A DNA stretch of 64,000 bases from Dongia_B sp035539075. GTDB lineage: Bacteria; Pseudomonadota; Alphaproteobacteria; Dongiales; Dongiaceae. A program made the translations under genes and the position numbers. Under the pieces are notes generated by a model. It was not told where the DNA came from. It did not search any database and saw nothing but the letters and a program-made list of their open reading frames with translations. The stretch lies in assembly GCA_035539075.1 (NCBI GenBank), contig DATLJB010000232.1, positions 1-64,000 on the forward strand. Direction: 5' to 3'. Positions 1 through 10,407 of this stretch are shown here, one piece after another (within the stretch, counting starts at the first letter, position 1; each line of letters starts with the position of its first letter).

Positions 1-32
1 TCCTGCCGCAACACAACGCCTTAAGCGTGGGA

Positions 33-69
33 CCCGGCCCATCCGGGAGGGGAGCCCGGCCCATCCGGG
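33..69. repeat. 22-bp direct repeat in upstream region
   Basis: A 15-base block (CCCGGCCCATCCGGG) occurs at 33-47 and again at 55-69, a period of 22 bases. The block is itself partly palindromic (CCCGG...CCGGG). It lies upstream of the binding-protein gene and is the first of many short tandem repeats in this window. Confidence 0.6.
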
Positions 70-122
70 TTGCGCGACGGAAGATGAAACGATCCGTCAC
101 AATGAATGGGGAGGACTTCAAC

Positions 123-1082
123 ATGAGCTTCAAGAGATCACTTCTTGGACTCACCATGCTGTCGCTGGCTGCCTCGGCTGCCGGCATGGGTGCTACCGCG
201 GCGAATGCCGCCGATCTGAAGCTGGTCGGCATTTCCGTCGGCTCGCTCGGCAATCCCTTCTTCGTCGCCACCATCAACGGCATCACCGCCGCGGCGAAGA
301 AAATCAGCCCGGATGTGCAGGTGACTTCGGTATCTTCCGATTACGATCTCGGCAAGCAGTCGACGCAGATGGATAATTTCATCGCCGCCGGCACCAATGT
401 GATCATGCTGAACGCAGTCGATCCCAATGCCATCGCCCCGGCGATCGAACGCGCCCATAAGGCCGGCGCCGTGGTCGCCGCCTTCGATGTCGGCGCCAAG
501 GGGGCCGATGTCACCGTCATGACCAACAACGTCAAGGCCGGCGAGCTGGCCTGCCAGTACATCGTCGATCATCTGCCGGGCGGCAAGGGCGATGTCCTCA
601 TCGTCAACGGGCCGCAGGTCACCTCGGTGGTCGATCGCGTCAAGGGCTGCAAGGAGGTCTTCGCCAAGAATCCCGGCATCAACGTCCTCTCTTCGGATCA
701 GGACGCCAAGGGCTCGCGCGATGGCGGCCTTGCCGTCGGCCAGTCGCTGCTGACCCGCTTCCAGAAAGTGGATGCGGTCTTCGCCATCAATGATCCGACG
801 GCGATCGGCGTCGAACTGGCGGCCCGCCAGCTCAATCGCACGGAATTCTTCATCACCGCGGTCGACGGTGCCCCGGATATCGAGAAAGAGCTGAAGAGCG
901 GCAATTCCATGATCAAGGCCTCGGCCTCGCAGGATCCTTTCACCATGGCCGGCAAGGCGCTGGAGATGGGCGTCCAGGTCCTCGCCGGCAACAAGCCGGC
1001 CGAGACCACGGTGCTGCTGGATCCGGTGCTGATCACCGCCGACAACATCAACGAATACAAGGGCTGGACGGCGGCGCGCTGA
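123..1082 (+). CDS. Sugar ABC transporter periplasmic substrate-binding protein (ribose/RbsB type)
   Basis: A periplasmic binding protein of the type I (RbsB-like, Peripla_BP_4) family that captures a sugar or polyol and delivers it to an ABC permease. The 319-residue product starts with a clear signal peptide (MSFKRS, hydrophobic stretch, cleavage near ANA-A at about residue 29). The mature part opens with the family's typical strand and loop (LVGISVGSLGNPFF) and carries later family landmarks (NDPTAIGVELAARQ and AVDGAPD). The ATG at 123 is preferred over upstream GTG/ATG codons because it follows GGGGAGGA with good spacing and gives a normal signal peptide. A terminator follows directly, so this is probably the last gene of an operon whose ATPase and permease lie left of the window. 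The ligand cannot be read from the sequence. Confidence 0.9.
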   Translation: MSFKRSLLGLTMLSLAASAAGMGATAANAADLKLVGISVGSLGNPFFVATINGITAAAKKISPDVQVTSVSSDYDLGKQSTQMDNFIAAGTNVIMLNAVDPNAIAPAIERAHKAGAVVAAFDVGAKGADVTVMTNNVKAGELACQYIVDHLPGGKGDVLIVNGPQVTSVVDRVKGCKEVFAKNPGINVLSSDQDAKGSRDGGLAVGQSLLTRFQKVDAVFAINDPTAIGVELAARQLNRTEFFITAVDGAPDIEKELKSGNSMIKASASQDPFTMAGKALEMGVQVLAGNKPAETTVLLDPVLITADNINEYKGWTAAR

Positions 1083-1135
1083 GACGGGCGGCCACCATAA
1101 TCGCCGGGCCCCGCACGGCCTGACCTACCTCCATC

Positions 1136-1168
1136 AGCACCTGTCTCCTTGGGGACAGGTGCTTCTTT
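1136..1168 (+). terminator. Intrinsic terminator after binding-protein gene
   Basis: A 13-base-pair stem (1136-1148 with 1151-1163, one G:T pair) with a two-base loop is followed by TCTTT. It sits 53 bases after the stop codon of the sugar-binding protein. Confidence 0.75.
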
Positions 1169-1285
1169 GTAGATACATTCCGGTCTCTAGGGCGATTTAC
1201 CCATCGCCGTCTTTCGCCTACTCTGGGCAGAAAATAGGGGGCGGATTTGCTGTTGGGGAACGACGTCGGACCATGCGCCGGTACA

Positions 1286-2125
1286 ATGCTGAACATGTGC
1301 CGTGCACTGCTTCTCATTGCCATGGTTACTCTCTTGTCGGGGTGCATGGATCGCAAGATCCTGGACAGCATCGACGCGGGTCCGGGCGGCAAAGCAGGCC
1401 GCCAGGTCGCCGACCAGCTCGTCCATGGCGCGTTCGACAACATCGTTTCTCAATTTGACCCTATCTATCAAAATCGGCCGATAAGGCCCCGGCTGGAGCA
1501 GATGGCATCCCTGTTCCCGCATGAAGCACCGGTGAAGGTGATTCTAGTCGGTGCCACTTATACCCAGGAGAAGCTGCTGATCGGGCCCACTTCGCCCACG
1601 ACGCCGGAGCATACGACAAAATACGAGCTGCAGTTCGAATACGACTACCAGAATGCATGGCGTCTGGTGCAGATACGCTTCCATATCGATGACCAGGACC
1701 CGATCATCACCGACATCAGCGTCAGTATCCTGCCGGCGTCACTTGAGGACATGTATGCCTTCAGGCTAGGCCGGCTGAGCGGGCTGGGTCTGACGGCGCT
1801 TGGCCTTGGTGTCATCAATATTGCCTTTGTCATCTGGACGCTGGTCCAAACTTGGCGTCACCCTCTACCTCGATGGCGCTGGCTCTGGCGAGTTGCGATC
1901 CTTTGGGGCGTGTTCAGTTGGAGCGTCAATTGCATAGATGGCCAATGGAGCTGGTACAATTTTCAACTCCAGTTTCCAGTCGTTTGGGCTGATTGGGGAC
2001 CTTATCGCCCGCTGGTCCTGACCCTGCATTTTCCGCTTTTTGCCATTATCTATTGGTGGCGGCAGGAAAGGCGATGGGCGCGAGAGACAGAGGCTCTGCA
2101 AGCTCTCGTTACAAAATCCGATTAA
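1286..2125 (+). CDS. Hypothetical membrane lipoprotein
   Basis: Unrecognised protein of about 280 residues. It starts with a lipoprotein signal peptide (MLNMCRALLLIAM) ending in the lipobox LLSGC, so the mature protein should begin with an acylated cysteine. A polar domain of about 140 residues follows, then three hydrophobic segments in the last third (around GLGLTALGLGVINIAF, WRVAILWGVFSW and LVLTLHFPLFAIIYWW). The lipidated N-terminus combined with C-terminal membrane helices is unusual. The start is uncertain: a TTG at 1247 has the better ribosome site (AGGGGG six bases upstream), while ATG 1286 or 1295 gives the more compact signal peptide. No operon partner is evident. The sequence gives no function. 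Confidence 0.65.
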   Translation: MLNMCRALLLIAMVTLLSGCMDRKILDSIDAGPGGKAGRQVADQLVHGAFDNIVSQFDPIYQNRPIRPRLEQMASLFPHEAPVKVILVGATYTQEKLLIGPTSPTTPEHTTKYELQFEYDYQNAWRLVQIRFHIDDQDPIITDISVSILPASLEDMYAFRLGRLSGLGLTALGLGVINIAFVIWTLVQTWRHPLPRWRWLWRVAILWGVFSWSVNCIDGQWSWYNFQLQFPVVWADWGPYRPLVLTLHFPLFAIIYWWRQERRWARETEALQALVTKSD

Positions 2126-2138
2126 GGTGCAGCAGGAT

Positions 2139-2270
2139 GGCTCGTCGGTTCGCTCGGCAATCCGTTCCTCGTTGCCCGGCTTCGACAATCTCGCCACCTT
2201 CTATCGGGTCTTCCGGTGCCTCTATGGCATGACGCCGAGCGATCTGCGCGGCGGGCGGGAGCGCAGCTGA
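2139..2270 (+). pseudogene. C-terminal remnant of an AraC-family regulator
   Basis: The forward frame here reads as the end of an AraC/XylS DNA-binding domain: it contains GFDNLATFYRVFR followed by YGMTPSDLR, the second helix-turn-helix and the conserved C-terminal signature of this family. Upstream the frame runs into unrelated sequence and the end of the lipoprotein gene, so only about 40 residues survive. The rest of the regulator has been lost, probably by deletion when the lipoprotein gene became adjacent. Confidence 0.7.
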
Positions 2271-2305
2271 GGGCATTTATTCGCCGGGGCGGCTGAGCAC
2301 CGCGC

Positions 2306-4021
<1,716 letters not shown>

Positions 4022-4038
4022 GCGCCCTTCCGTCCCCG

Positions 4039-5424
4039 CTACATCGCCGCCGGCTCGTCGCGCACGCGATCGAAGAATCGGCGCATGCTGGTGCCAAGCC
4101 CGCTGGTGCGCTGCTGCAGATCGTCGGCGGTCTGGCGCATGGAAACGGCGACGCGGCTGGTCAAGGCAACGGCCTGCGCCACCTCGCTCATATTGTTGGC
4201 GACATGATTGGTATGATCGGCCGCCTGCTGCACACTGCGCGCGATCTCGCCGGTCGCCAGCTGCTGCTCTTCCACGGCGGCGGCGATGCCCTGGGCGACG
4301 TCGCGCAGCTGGCTGACGATGCTTGACAGCATCTGAATGGCCGAAACCGACTGGTCCGCCGCCTGCTGGATGCTGGCGACCTGGGTCTCGATCTCGCCGG
4401 TCGCCCCGGCGGTCTGCGAAGCGAGGCCCTTGACCTCGGAAGCGACCACGGTGAAGCCCTTGCCGGCAGCGCCGGCGCGCGCCGCTTCGATGGTTGCGTT
4501 CAGCGCGAGCAGATTGGTCTGGGAGGCGATCTCGTTGATCAGGTCCAGCACCGAGCCGATATGAGTCGCCGCCTTCTGCAGCGAGCGCGACAGGCTGTCG
4601 GAGGTTTCCATGGCGGCGGAGGCCTGGGCGGTGATGCGGGTCGATTCCGTCACTTGCCGGCTGATCTCGCTGATCGATCCCGCCAGTTGCTCGGCCGCCG
4701 AGGCCGCCATGGCGACATCCTTCGCGGCGCCGGCGGAGGCCTGGACGATGCTGTTGACGCGGCCATCGGTCTCTCCAGCGCTGCCGCTGAGATCGCGCGC
4801 CGTCGCCTCGATCCGCGTCGCCGCTGCCTGCAGGTCCTGCAGCAATTGCTGCATCTCGCCGTCGAAACTGCCGATCTCGCTTTCCAGCGCGCGCTGGCGC
4901 TGCAGGCGGTCCTCGATCAGCGCCTGTTGATAGGCGAGGACGGCGACACCGATGTCGATCAGCAGCATCTTCATGGTGCCGGCGGCGAGCTTTCCTTGCC
5001 GCGATTTGGCGCCGTTCAGCTTCAACCCGTTCCAGCCGCGCTGGCTGTCGGTTTTCTGCGCCAGTTCTGTTAGCGCGATCATCAATGGGCCATAGCCGGC
5101 GACATACCAGAACGGATCGAGGCCGATGCGGTTATGGGTGCGGCCGACGGTCGTCGCGCTGGCGAAATAGCTGCTGCTGAAATTTCCGGTGAAGAGCTCG
5201 CGCCAGTGTTCCGTCTGCGCCTGTTTCAAGCGCTGGGTCTGGCCGGCGACCATGGCGGAGAGGTGCGGGATGGCCGTGACCCGGGCATAGAAGGCATCCA
5301 GGAGAGGCGGCAGGTTCTGCTCGACGATGGGCCAGAAGGCCCGCAGGGCGTGGCGGTCGTCGTCATTGAAGTCCAGCAGTTTCAGGCGTTCATCGAGATG
5401 TTCAACATGCTGCGCGTTTGACAA
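4039..5424 (-). CDS. Globin-coupled chemoreceptor (HemAT-like methyl-accepting protein)
   Basis: A soluble chemoreceptor that senses oxygen or another gas through a haem-bound globin domain. Residues 1 to about 150 form a sensor globin (protoglobin) with the diagnostic RTHNRIGLDPFWYVAGYG segment; its His (about residue 97) matches the proximal haem ligand of this family. The C-terminal half is a methyl-accepting signalling domain with the conserved hairpin tip (SQTNLLALNATIEAARAG). There are no membrane helices. I place the start at a TTG (5424) because GGGGGG lies seven bases upstream and the protein then opens just before the globin; an in-frame TTG at 5472 lacks such a site. It is transcribed first in an operon with the PAS histidine kinase. 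Confidence 0.92.
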   Translation of the reverse strand: MSNAQHVEHLDERLKLLDFNDDDRHALRAFWPIVEQNLPPLLDAFYARVTAIPHLSAMVAGQTQRLKQAQTEHWRELFTGNFSSSYFASATTVGRTHNRIGLDPFWYVAGYGPLMIALTELAQKTDSQRGWNGLKLNGAKSRQGKLAAGTMKMLLIDIGVAVLAYQQALIEDRLQRQRALESEIGSFDGEMQQLLQDLQAAATRIEATARDLSGSAGETDGRVNSIVQASAGAAKDVAMAASAAEQLAGSISEISRQVTESTRITAQASAAMETSDSLSRSLQKAATHIGSVLDLINEIASQTNLLALNATIEAARAGAAGKGFTVVASEVKGLASQTAGATGEIETQVASIQQAADQSVSAIQMLSSIVSQLRDVAQGIAAAVEEQQLATGEIARSVQQAADHTNHVANNMSEVAQAVALTSRVAVSMRQTADDLQQRTSGLGTSMRRFFDRVRDEPAAM

Positions 5425-5903
5425 TACGTTGCCCCCCAGACTGAAACGGCCATGGCCGCCAGATGCATTCAATGGTTCTTATTACGCGGCGCGGTACCCT
5501 TGGCGTTGTTATCGCTGTCCGATCTCTTGCCGATGCGGCGATCGGCAAAAATCATACTTAATCGGCGAAGCGTCCATTTTGATTCAATAATCAACTGCTG
5601 TTTATCGAAGGCAATAGCTAATGGCGGCGTACACCGCGTATAACGAAGCGCCCGCAGTGATTAGTTTCAGGTTTATCTGCACGGAGCGCGTACATATCCG
5701 ATGTTCTTGCCAAGGGCATTCCATCCCCCTATCTATTCTGGTCTGATCGTCGGGGGACGGCAGCGAGGCGATTGAGAGCGCTCAATTGTGGGGCGCGTGA
5801 GAAATTTCGATGATTGGCGGCTGATAATCGAAGGCCGCAGGGCCGGGGTCGCGGCCCGAATAGGCGTTGAAGCCGAAGCCTCGCTGTGGATGAGAATTGC
5901 GTC
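5425..5903. promoter_or_regulatory. Divergent intergenic region, globin chemoreceptor / LuxR regulator
   Basis: About 480 bases between divergent genes, clearly more AT-rich than the surroundings around 5540-5640, as expected for two facing promoters. I see no ORF with convincing coding character and no strong palindrome. Confidence 0.5.
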
Positions 5904-7061
5904 ATGTCCAAGAAGGAGTTGAATGCCTTGCCAGTCGCCCCGGCACGGAAGATTCTGCATCTTTGCCCGCCGACCATCGAGCAGGAAGCCTTGCGGCAAA
6001 CGCTGGCGGCGCGCATTCCCGACGTGACCGTCTTGTCGGCCTTCACCCTCGGCCAGGCCCTGGATATCCTGCACAGCCATCCCGACATCGATCTGCTGCT
6101 GTTCCTCGATCACGCGGCGGATTTCGGCGGCACCTCGCTGGTGATCGAGGCGCGGACGGCCAATCCCGGCATCTTCGTCGCGGTCTATGGCCACCTGGCC
6201 ACGACCGATGCGCAGCGCTGGATCGATATCGGCTGCGATGGGCTCATCGCGCGCGACATGATGCCGGCGCGCTTCGTCGCCGCCGTGGAATTCGTGCTGG
6301 GCGGCAACCGCTACGTGTCGCCGGAACTCGTCGCTCTCGGCAGCGGCGATGACGGCTGCGCCTTCCTGGCGACCTGCGGCTGGGGACACCCGCTGCTGGA
6401 GAAGCTGCCGGTCGGCGTGCTGATGATCCAGGACGAGCGCGTCATCTACGCCAACAAGACGGCGGCCGATATCACCGCGCATAGCACCGGTGAACTGCTG
6501 CGCATGCGCATCGGCCAGATCATCAGCGAGCCCCATCGCCCCTTCATGCGCGAACGGGTGGACCTGTGGCGCCGCGGCCATCCGGTCGATCCGCTGCTGG
6601 TGCTTGCCATCAAGGCGAACGGGGCCTTGCGCTGGATCTCGGCGCGGCAATGCCAGATCTCGGTGGCCGGCACCGCGACCATCGTTTCGGTCATCAGCGA
6701 CCTGACGCTGCATCTTGGCGACTCCTTCACGCAGCAGATGCTGGCAATGTCGCCGCTCGACCTGATCGGCCTCGATTTCGTTCCGCTGATGACGGGCCGT
6801 CCGGTGGGTGGACTGGTGGCGGGCACGCCGGCCATGGGCAAGCTCGGCAGCGCCGAGGCGCCGGGCCCCTTGCTGACGCGGCGACAGCATCAGGTGCTGG
6901 AGCATCTTGCCGTCGGCGCCACCAACAAGGAGATCGCCAAGCGTCTCGGCATCAGCGAGGCGACGGCGAAATTGCACGTTCATCGCACCTTGCGTGCGCT
7001 GGGTGTCGCCAGCCGCGCCGAGGCGGCCTCGCTCGCCCGCTCGAGCGGCCTGCTGTCCTGA
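5904..7061 (+). CDS. LuxR-family regulator with pseudo-receiver and PAS domains
   Basis: A 385-residue DNA-binding regulator. The N-terminal 130 residues have the size and strand pattern of a response-regulator receiver, but the acidic pair at the end of strand 1 is missing (KILHLCPP instead of a D-D pair), so normal phosphorylation is doubtful. A PAS domain follows (about 150-265, LLEKLPVGVLMIQDERVIYANK). The C-terminus is a clear LuxR helix-turn-helix (LTRRQHQVLEHLAVGATNKE, then IAKRLGISEATAKLHVHR). ATG 5904 is chosen over a GTG 18 bases upstream because it opens directly into the receiver-like fold; neither has a strong ribosome site. It is divergent from the globin chemoreceptor/kinase operon and is a candidate regulator of it. 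Confidence 0.85.
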   Translation: MSKKELNALPVAPARKILHLCPPTIEQEALRQTLAARIPDVTVLSAFTLGQALDILHSHPDIDLLLFLDHAADFGGTSLVIEARTANPGIFVAVYGHLATTDAQRWIDIGCDGLIARDMMPARFVAAVEFVLGGNRYVSPELVALGSGDDGCAFLATCGWGHPLLEKLPVGVLMIQDERVIYANKTAADITAHSTGELLRMRIGQIISEPHRPFMRERVDLWRRGHPVDPLLVLAIKANGALRWISARQCQISVAGTATIVSVISDLTLHLGDSFTQQMLAMSPLDLIGLDFVPLMTGRPVGGLVAGTPAMGKLGSAEAPGPLLTRRQHQVLEHLAVGATNKEIAKRLGISEATAKLHVHRTLRALGVASRAEAASLARSSGLLS

Positions 7062-7073
7062 GACCGCCGCTTC

Positions 7074-8360
7074 TCAGCCGGCGAGGGGGATGTCGAGTAG
7101 GATCTTGCCGGCGCTGACATAATGGCGCGGATGCACGATGGCATGCTGCTGGGCCGCATGCAGATCGCGCAGCCGCCGTTGCAGCGGCGAGCTCTCGTAA
7201 AGCGCGGCACCGCCGCCCAGCATGAAGCAGGCATCGGCGATGCGGACGCAGGTTGCTGCAATCCAGGCCGCGGCCTGCCTGCCTTGTATCAGCAGGGCTT
7301 CGGTTTTCAGCGTCCGGTCAAGCGCATGGCGCCAATGGTTATCCGCCTGCACCTGGAGAAGAGCGCGCGCCGCCTGCAGTTCGGCGGCGATGCGACCAAT
7401 CTCGGACTGGAAAATCTCCGACTGCCGCATGGCGACGGGAACCCGCACCTGCTGCCGGCCGGTATTGGCAAGCGCCACGATTTCATCCAGCGCCCCTTCG
7501 GCCATGCCGACATTGATGGCGCCGATCAAGAACGGCAGAAGATGCAGCACGGCCTGATACAGCGGGCCTGGCTCGCAGGGAATGTCGGTTTCGGCGTCGA
7601 AGAAATGTGCCGTCGGAACCAGTTTATCGTGCAGCGCCACGTGATGGCTGCCGGTGCCTTTGAGGCCGGCGGCCTGCCAGGTATCTTCGATCCGCCAGTC
7701 CCGCGCCGGCAGAAAGACGCCTTTGATCACGGGAGGCCCCTCAGTATGCGGCCCCTCGGTGCGCGTGGCGTCGGCTTTGCCCGGGCCGGACAGGGAATTG
7801 GCCAGGGGATTGACCAGGGGACTGGCCAGGTGACCAGGCAGGGGCTTGCCTTCCGCCGTCATGACGCAGAGGCCGAAAATCCAGTCGGCATGCTGGCAGC
7901 CGCTGGCGAAGGGCCAGCGTCCAGAGACGCGCCAGCCGTTTTCCGTCGCTTCGGCCTTGCCGGCGGCGACGGCGGCGCCGGCGACGATCGCATCCGGACC
8001 GTGCCGATAGATCGCCTCATAGGTTTCACGCGGCAGCAGGGAAGCAAAAAGCGCCGAGCCGCTGCCGATCATCGCCGCCCAGCCGAGCGAGCCATCGATG
8101 CGGCCGAGCGTCCTGATCACTTCCAATGCCGCCGGCAGCTCAAGTTCCAGGCCGCCGAGGCGCTGCGGCGTGAACATGCGAAACACGCCGATCGATCGCA
8201 GCCGCTCGACGAGATCAGGGGGAATGCGCCGTGCGGATTCGATCTCCGCGGCGCGGGCGCTGATGCCGGGCGCCAATTGCCGGATGTCGGCGAGCAGCCG
8301 GGCGGCGAGAGGTGCGGTGCTTGGTGACGGGGCGGTCGGTGACGGGGCGAGAGTTACCAT
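7074..8360 (-). CDS. Acyl-CoA dehydrogenase-like flavoprotein
   Basis: A 428-residue member of the acyl-CoA dehydrogenase fold, closest in pattern to the DszC/HpaB-like flavin-dependent monooxygenase and hydroxylase branch rather than to true fatty-acyl dehydrogenases. Recognisable parts are the N-terminal helical domain (IPPDLVERLRSIGVFRMFTP, RLGGLELELPAALEVIRTLG), the flavin-binding middle (GWRVSGRWPFASGC) and the C-terminal helices (ACFMLGGGAALYESSPLQRR). The substrate is unknown. Oddly, the middle domain contains an in-frame run of four 12-bp repeats (PLPG/HLAS/PLVN/PLAN units) and a 15-bp repeat (TEGPH), and the N-terminus another 15-bp repeat, all probably recent expansions in surface loops. 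ATG 8360 is used; a TTG nine bases upstream is possible. Confidence 0.8.
   Translation of the reverse strand: MVTLAPSPTAPSPSTAPLAARLLADIRQLAPGISARAAEIESARRIPPDLVERLRSIGVFRMFTPQRLGGLELELPAALEVIRTLGRIDGSLGWAAMIGSGSALFASLLPRETYEAIYRHGPDAIVAGAAVAAGKAEATENGWRVSGRWPFASGCQHADWIFGLCVMTAEGKPLPGHLASPLVNPLANSLSGPGKADATRTEGPHTEGPPVIKGVFLPARDWRIEDTWQAAGLKGTGSHHVALHDKLVPTAHFFDAETDIPCEPGPLYQAVLHLLPFLIGAINVGMAEGALDEIVALANTGRQQVRVPVAMRQSEIFQSEIGRIAAELQAARALLQVQADNHWRHALDRTLKTEALLIQGRQAAAWIAATCVRIADACFMLGGGAALYESSPLQRRLRDLHAAQQHAIVHPRHYVSAGKILLDIPLAG
7797..7844. repeat. 12-bp tandem repeat inside a gene
   Basis: Four imperfect 12-base units (ATTGGCCAGGGG, ATTGACCAGGGG, ACTGGCCAGGTG, ACCAGGCAGGGG) in frame within the acyl-CoA dehydrogenase-like gene. 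They add four residues per unit. The same core recurs at 22441-22483 and 33552-33590. Confidence 0.75.
8321..8350. repeat. 15-bp direct repeat at the 5' end of the flavoprotein gene
   Basis: Two 15-base units sharing GGTGACGGGGCG lie back to back at 8321-8335 and 8336-8350. On the minus strand they encode the Pro/Ser/Thr-rich start of the flavoprotein (SPTAPSPSTAP). Confidence 0.6.
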
Positions 8361-8499
8361 GCGCCGCAATATGGCGAGCGATCATTTCCCGGAGCAAGAA
8401 ATTTGCGGCTACGGATGTAACATCGGCCGGATGCAACCGCATCGATGACCCCGATGGCACCTGATATCGGCCGCCGAGGTGCTGCGCCCGAACCGCCGG

Positions 8500-9135
8500 T
8501 CAGCGATCGCAATCCCCGCCGATCGGTGCGGCGCCGGCCGTCATATGGGCTGCCAGTTCATCATCCGATTGCGGGCCTGCCAGATTGGGGCCGAAGATGC
8601 CGCCGAACAAGGCGAAGGAGACCTTGGCAGGCGCACCGCCGCGATCGGATGCATCGGCGGGCATGGCGGCGTCCCCCCGCATCAACGGCAGGAACACCAG
8701 TTCGAAACGCAGATAGGTCTTGTCGATCAGGTAGGGCACGCCATGGACGGCGAAGGGGCGGCGCGTGGTGACCACGCGGTCGAAGACCGGATACCAGCGC
8801 TGCGCGAAGCTGGCGCCGAAATCCGACATATGGCGGCGGGTGCTGTGGGACATGTTGAAGTCCTCGCCGATCCGCGTGCCGATATAGCGGAACAGCACAT
8901 CGTAATGCCGATAGGGATTGGCATGGCGGTCGTACTCGACAAGGCAGAGATGGGGCAACAGATGCGGCATGTCCGCGGGCTCGAACTGGTCGCGGCCCGG
9001 CAGGCCGTCCTGCTTCGGCCAGGCCTGCCACTGCGCCAGCAGTTCAAGCAGCTTCCCCTCGGTCGGCGTCGCGGAAATCGTCAGACTTGGCGATTCCAGC
9101 AACGGGCTTCCCGCCGCTGACGGCATAGCGCTCAT
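8500..9135 (-). CDS. PAS_5-domain protein (first of three)
   Basis: A 211-residue cytoplasmic protein of the alphaproteobacterial PAS_5 family. Family marks are the start of the domain (FEPADMPHLLPHLCLVEYD), the central HYDVLFRYIGTRIGEDFN strand-loop and the RRPFAVHGVPYLIDKTYLRF sheet. These proteins are single PAS-like domains without an output module and their role is unsettled. Two further copies occur in this window (42756-43280 and 59640-60185), all on the minus strand but not adjacent. The ATG at 9135 follows GGGGGATCA, a good ribosome site. Sequence of about 30 residues at each end is low-complexity and probably disordered. Confidence 0.8.
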   Translation of the reverse strand: MSAMPSAAGSPLLESPSLTISATPTEGKLLELLAQWQAWPKQDGLPGRDQFEPADMPHLLPHLCLVEYDRHANPYRHYDVLFRYIGTRIGEDFNMSHSTRRHMSDFGASFAQRWYPVFDRVVTTRRPFAVHGVPYLIDKTYLRFELVFLPLMRGDAAMPADASDRGGAPAKVSFALFGGIFGPNLAGPQSDDELAAHMTAGAAPIGGDCDR

Positions 9136-9303
9136 TGATCCCCCAACTGCTCAGCCTAGCGTGTAACGCATATGCGCATGACGAGCGATGTTAATGGCGA
9201 GCACAGCATTTGGCTAGCGATGTTGCATTCATGGGGATGCGCGGAAACCGACATTTCGCCGAAAGCTGGCCATGCCGAACCGGATCGCGAGCGCGGCAGA
9301 GCC

Positions 9304-10407
9304 TTATACAGGCTGGCCTTCCGTCTTCGTATCAGGCGCGTCGGTGTCGAAACAATCGCCCCAATCAAGACGCCGTGCGCGTTTGTAGCGATCGCCGTCG
9401 CGCCGGCTGAGCGCCATCTCGCGATAGCGGCCCGCAGCATCGCAGAGCCGCAACTGCACCTGGCCGCCGCTTTGCCATGGCGCGCCGATGATGCGCGCGG
9501 GTCGCGGCGCTGCCGTTCCTGTCTTGCTGATGGCGGGCCTTGCCGCAGCGAGGAAGATGAACTTCTCATCTTCCCAGGGCACCTCGGCCTGCTTGGCCAG
9601 ACGGTGCAGGCGCGAACGTGCGACGCGGCGCGAAAAATGACACCAGGATGTGGTGTCGCCGGGCGCCATCGTGCTGGCCGCCGCCGCGGCTGTCGGCGGC
9701 GGCAAGAGCGGGCAGCGGCGCGCATGCGGGCAGGGGGCGATGATATCGGCGCCGGCGGCAAGCAACTGGTCGCGCGCCGTCAGGATGCGATGCCAGCCGG
9801 CCGGCGTGCCCGGTTCGACGATCAGCAGCAAGCCGTCGCAATGCGCCCAGGCCCAGTCGATCAGCCGGCTTCGCGCTTCCGGCGCCAGTTCATCCAGCAC
9901 ATAGCAGAGGGTGATCAGGTCACCGCCGGCATTGCCGCAGATCTGGCTGTCTTCGCCGAGATGGGCGAGATCGGCGACGGCCCAGGCGATGCCGGTCTGG
10001 CCGCTGGCCGCCGCCGGCAAGGCCTGGTCGATCAGCGCCTCGCCCTGCTTGCGGATGGCGGAACTGCCTTCCACCAGGACGGCGGCGCTGAGATGCGGCC
10101 AGCAATCCAGCGCCGCCCACAGTGCCGTGCCGGGGCCGGCGCCGAGATCCAGCAGGCCGTGCGGCGCGAAATCCGGCAGGCGCTCCTCCACCATGGCCAA
10201 AGCGGCGCGGATGGCGGCATAGGTCGCCGGCAGGCGGGCCGCGAGATAGGCCTGCGCGGCGAGATCATCATCGACATGCAGGCGGCCGTCGCGGATCTCG
10301 CCGCGATAGCGCTGCGACAGGCGCTCCGCCGCGCGGGTGAGGTCGCTGAGGGCAACGCCTTCCAGGGCGCGGTCGACGGCATGGCGCAAGGCGGCGGGCA
10401 GTTCCAT
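9304..10407 (-). CDS. Rsm22-family ribosome-associated methyltransferase-like protein
   Basis: A 367-residue protein of the Rsm22 family, known from mitochondrial small-ribosomal-subunit assembly and from alphaproteobacteria. Residues 1-80 are the helical N-terminal part (AAERLSQRYRGE). A class I SAM-binding motif follows (LLDLGAGPGTALWAAL, about 85-100). The later part holds the family's cysteine-containing motifs (APCPHARRCPL and WCHFSRRVARSRLHRLAK), proposed in the family to bind a metal or iron-sulfur cluster, and the terminal EDEKFIFLAAARP and GDCFD segments. It probably acts on the small ribosomal subunit. Assignment rests on several separate motifs and is fairly secure. Confidence 0.88.
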   Translation of the reverse strand: MELPAALRHAVDRALEGVALSDLTRAAERLSQRYRGEIRDGRLHVDDDLAAQAYLAARLPATYAAIRAALAMVEERLPDFAPHGLLDLGAGPGTALWAALDCWPHLSAAVLVEGSSAIRKQGEALIDQALPAAASGQTGIAWAVADLAHLGEDSQICGNAGGDLITLCYVLDELAPEARSRLIDWAWAHCDGLLLIVEPGTPAGWHRILTARDQLLAAGADIIAPCPHARRCPLLPPPTAAAAASTMAPGDTTSWCHFSRRVARSRLHRLAKQAEVPWEDEKFIFLAAARPAISKTGTAAPRPARIIGAPWQSGGQVQLRLCDAAGRYREMALSRRDGDRYKRARRLDWGDCFDTDAPDTKTEGQPV

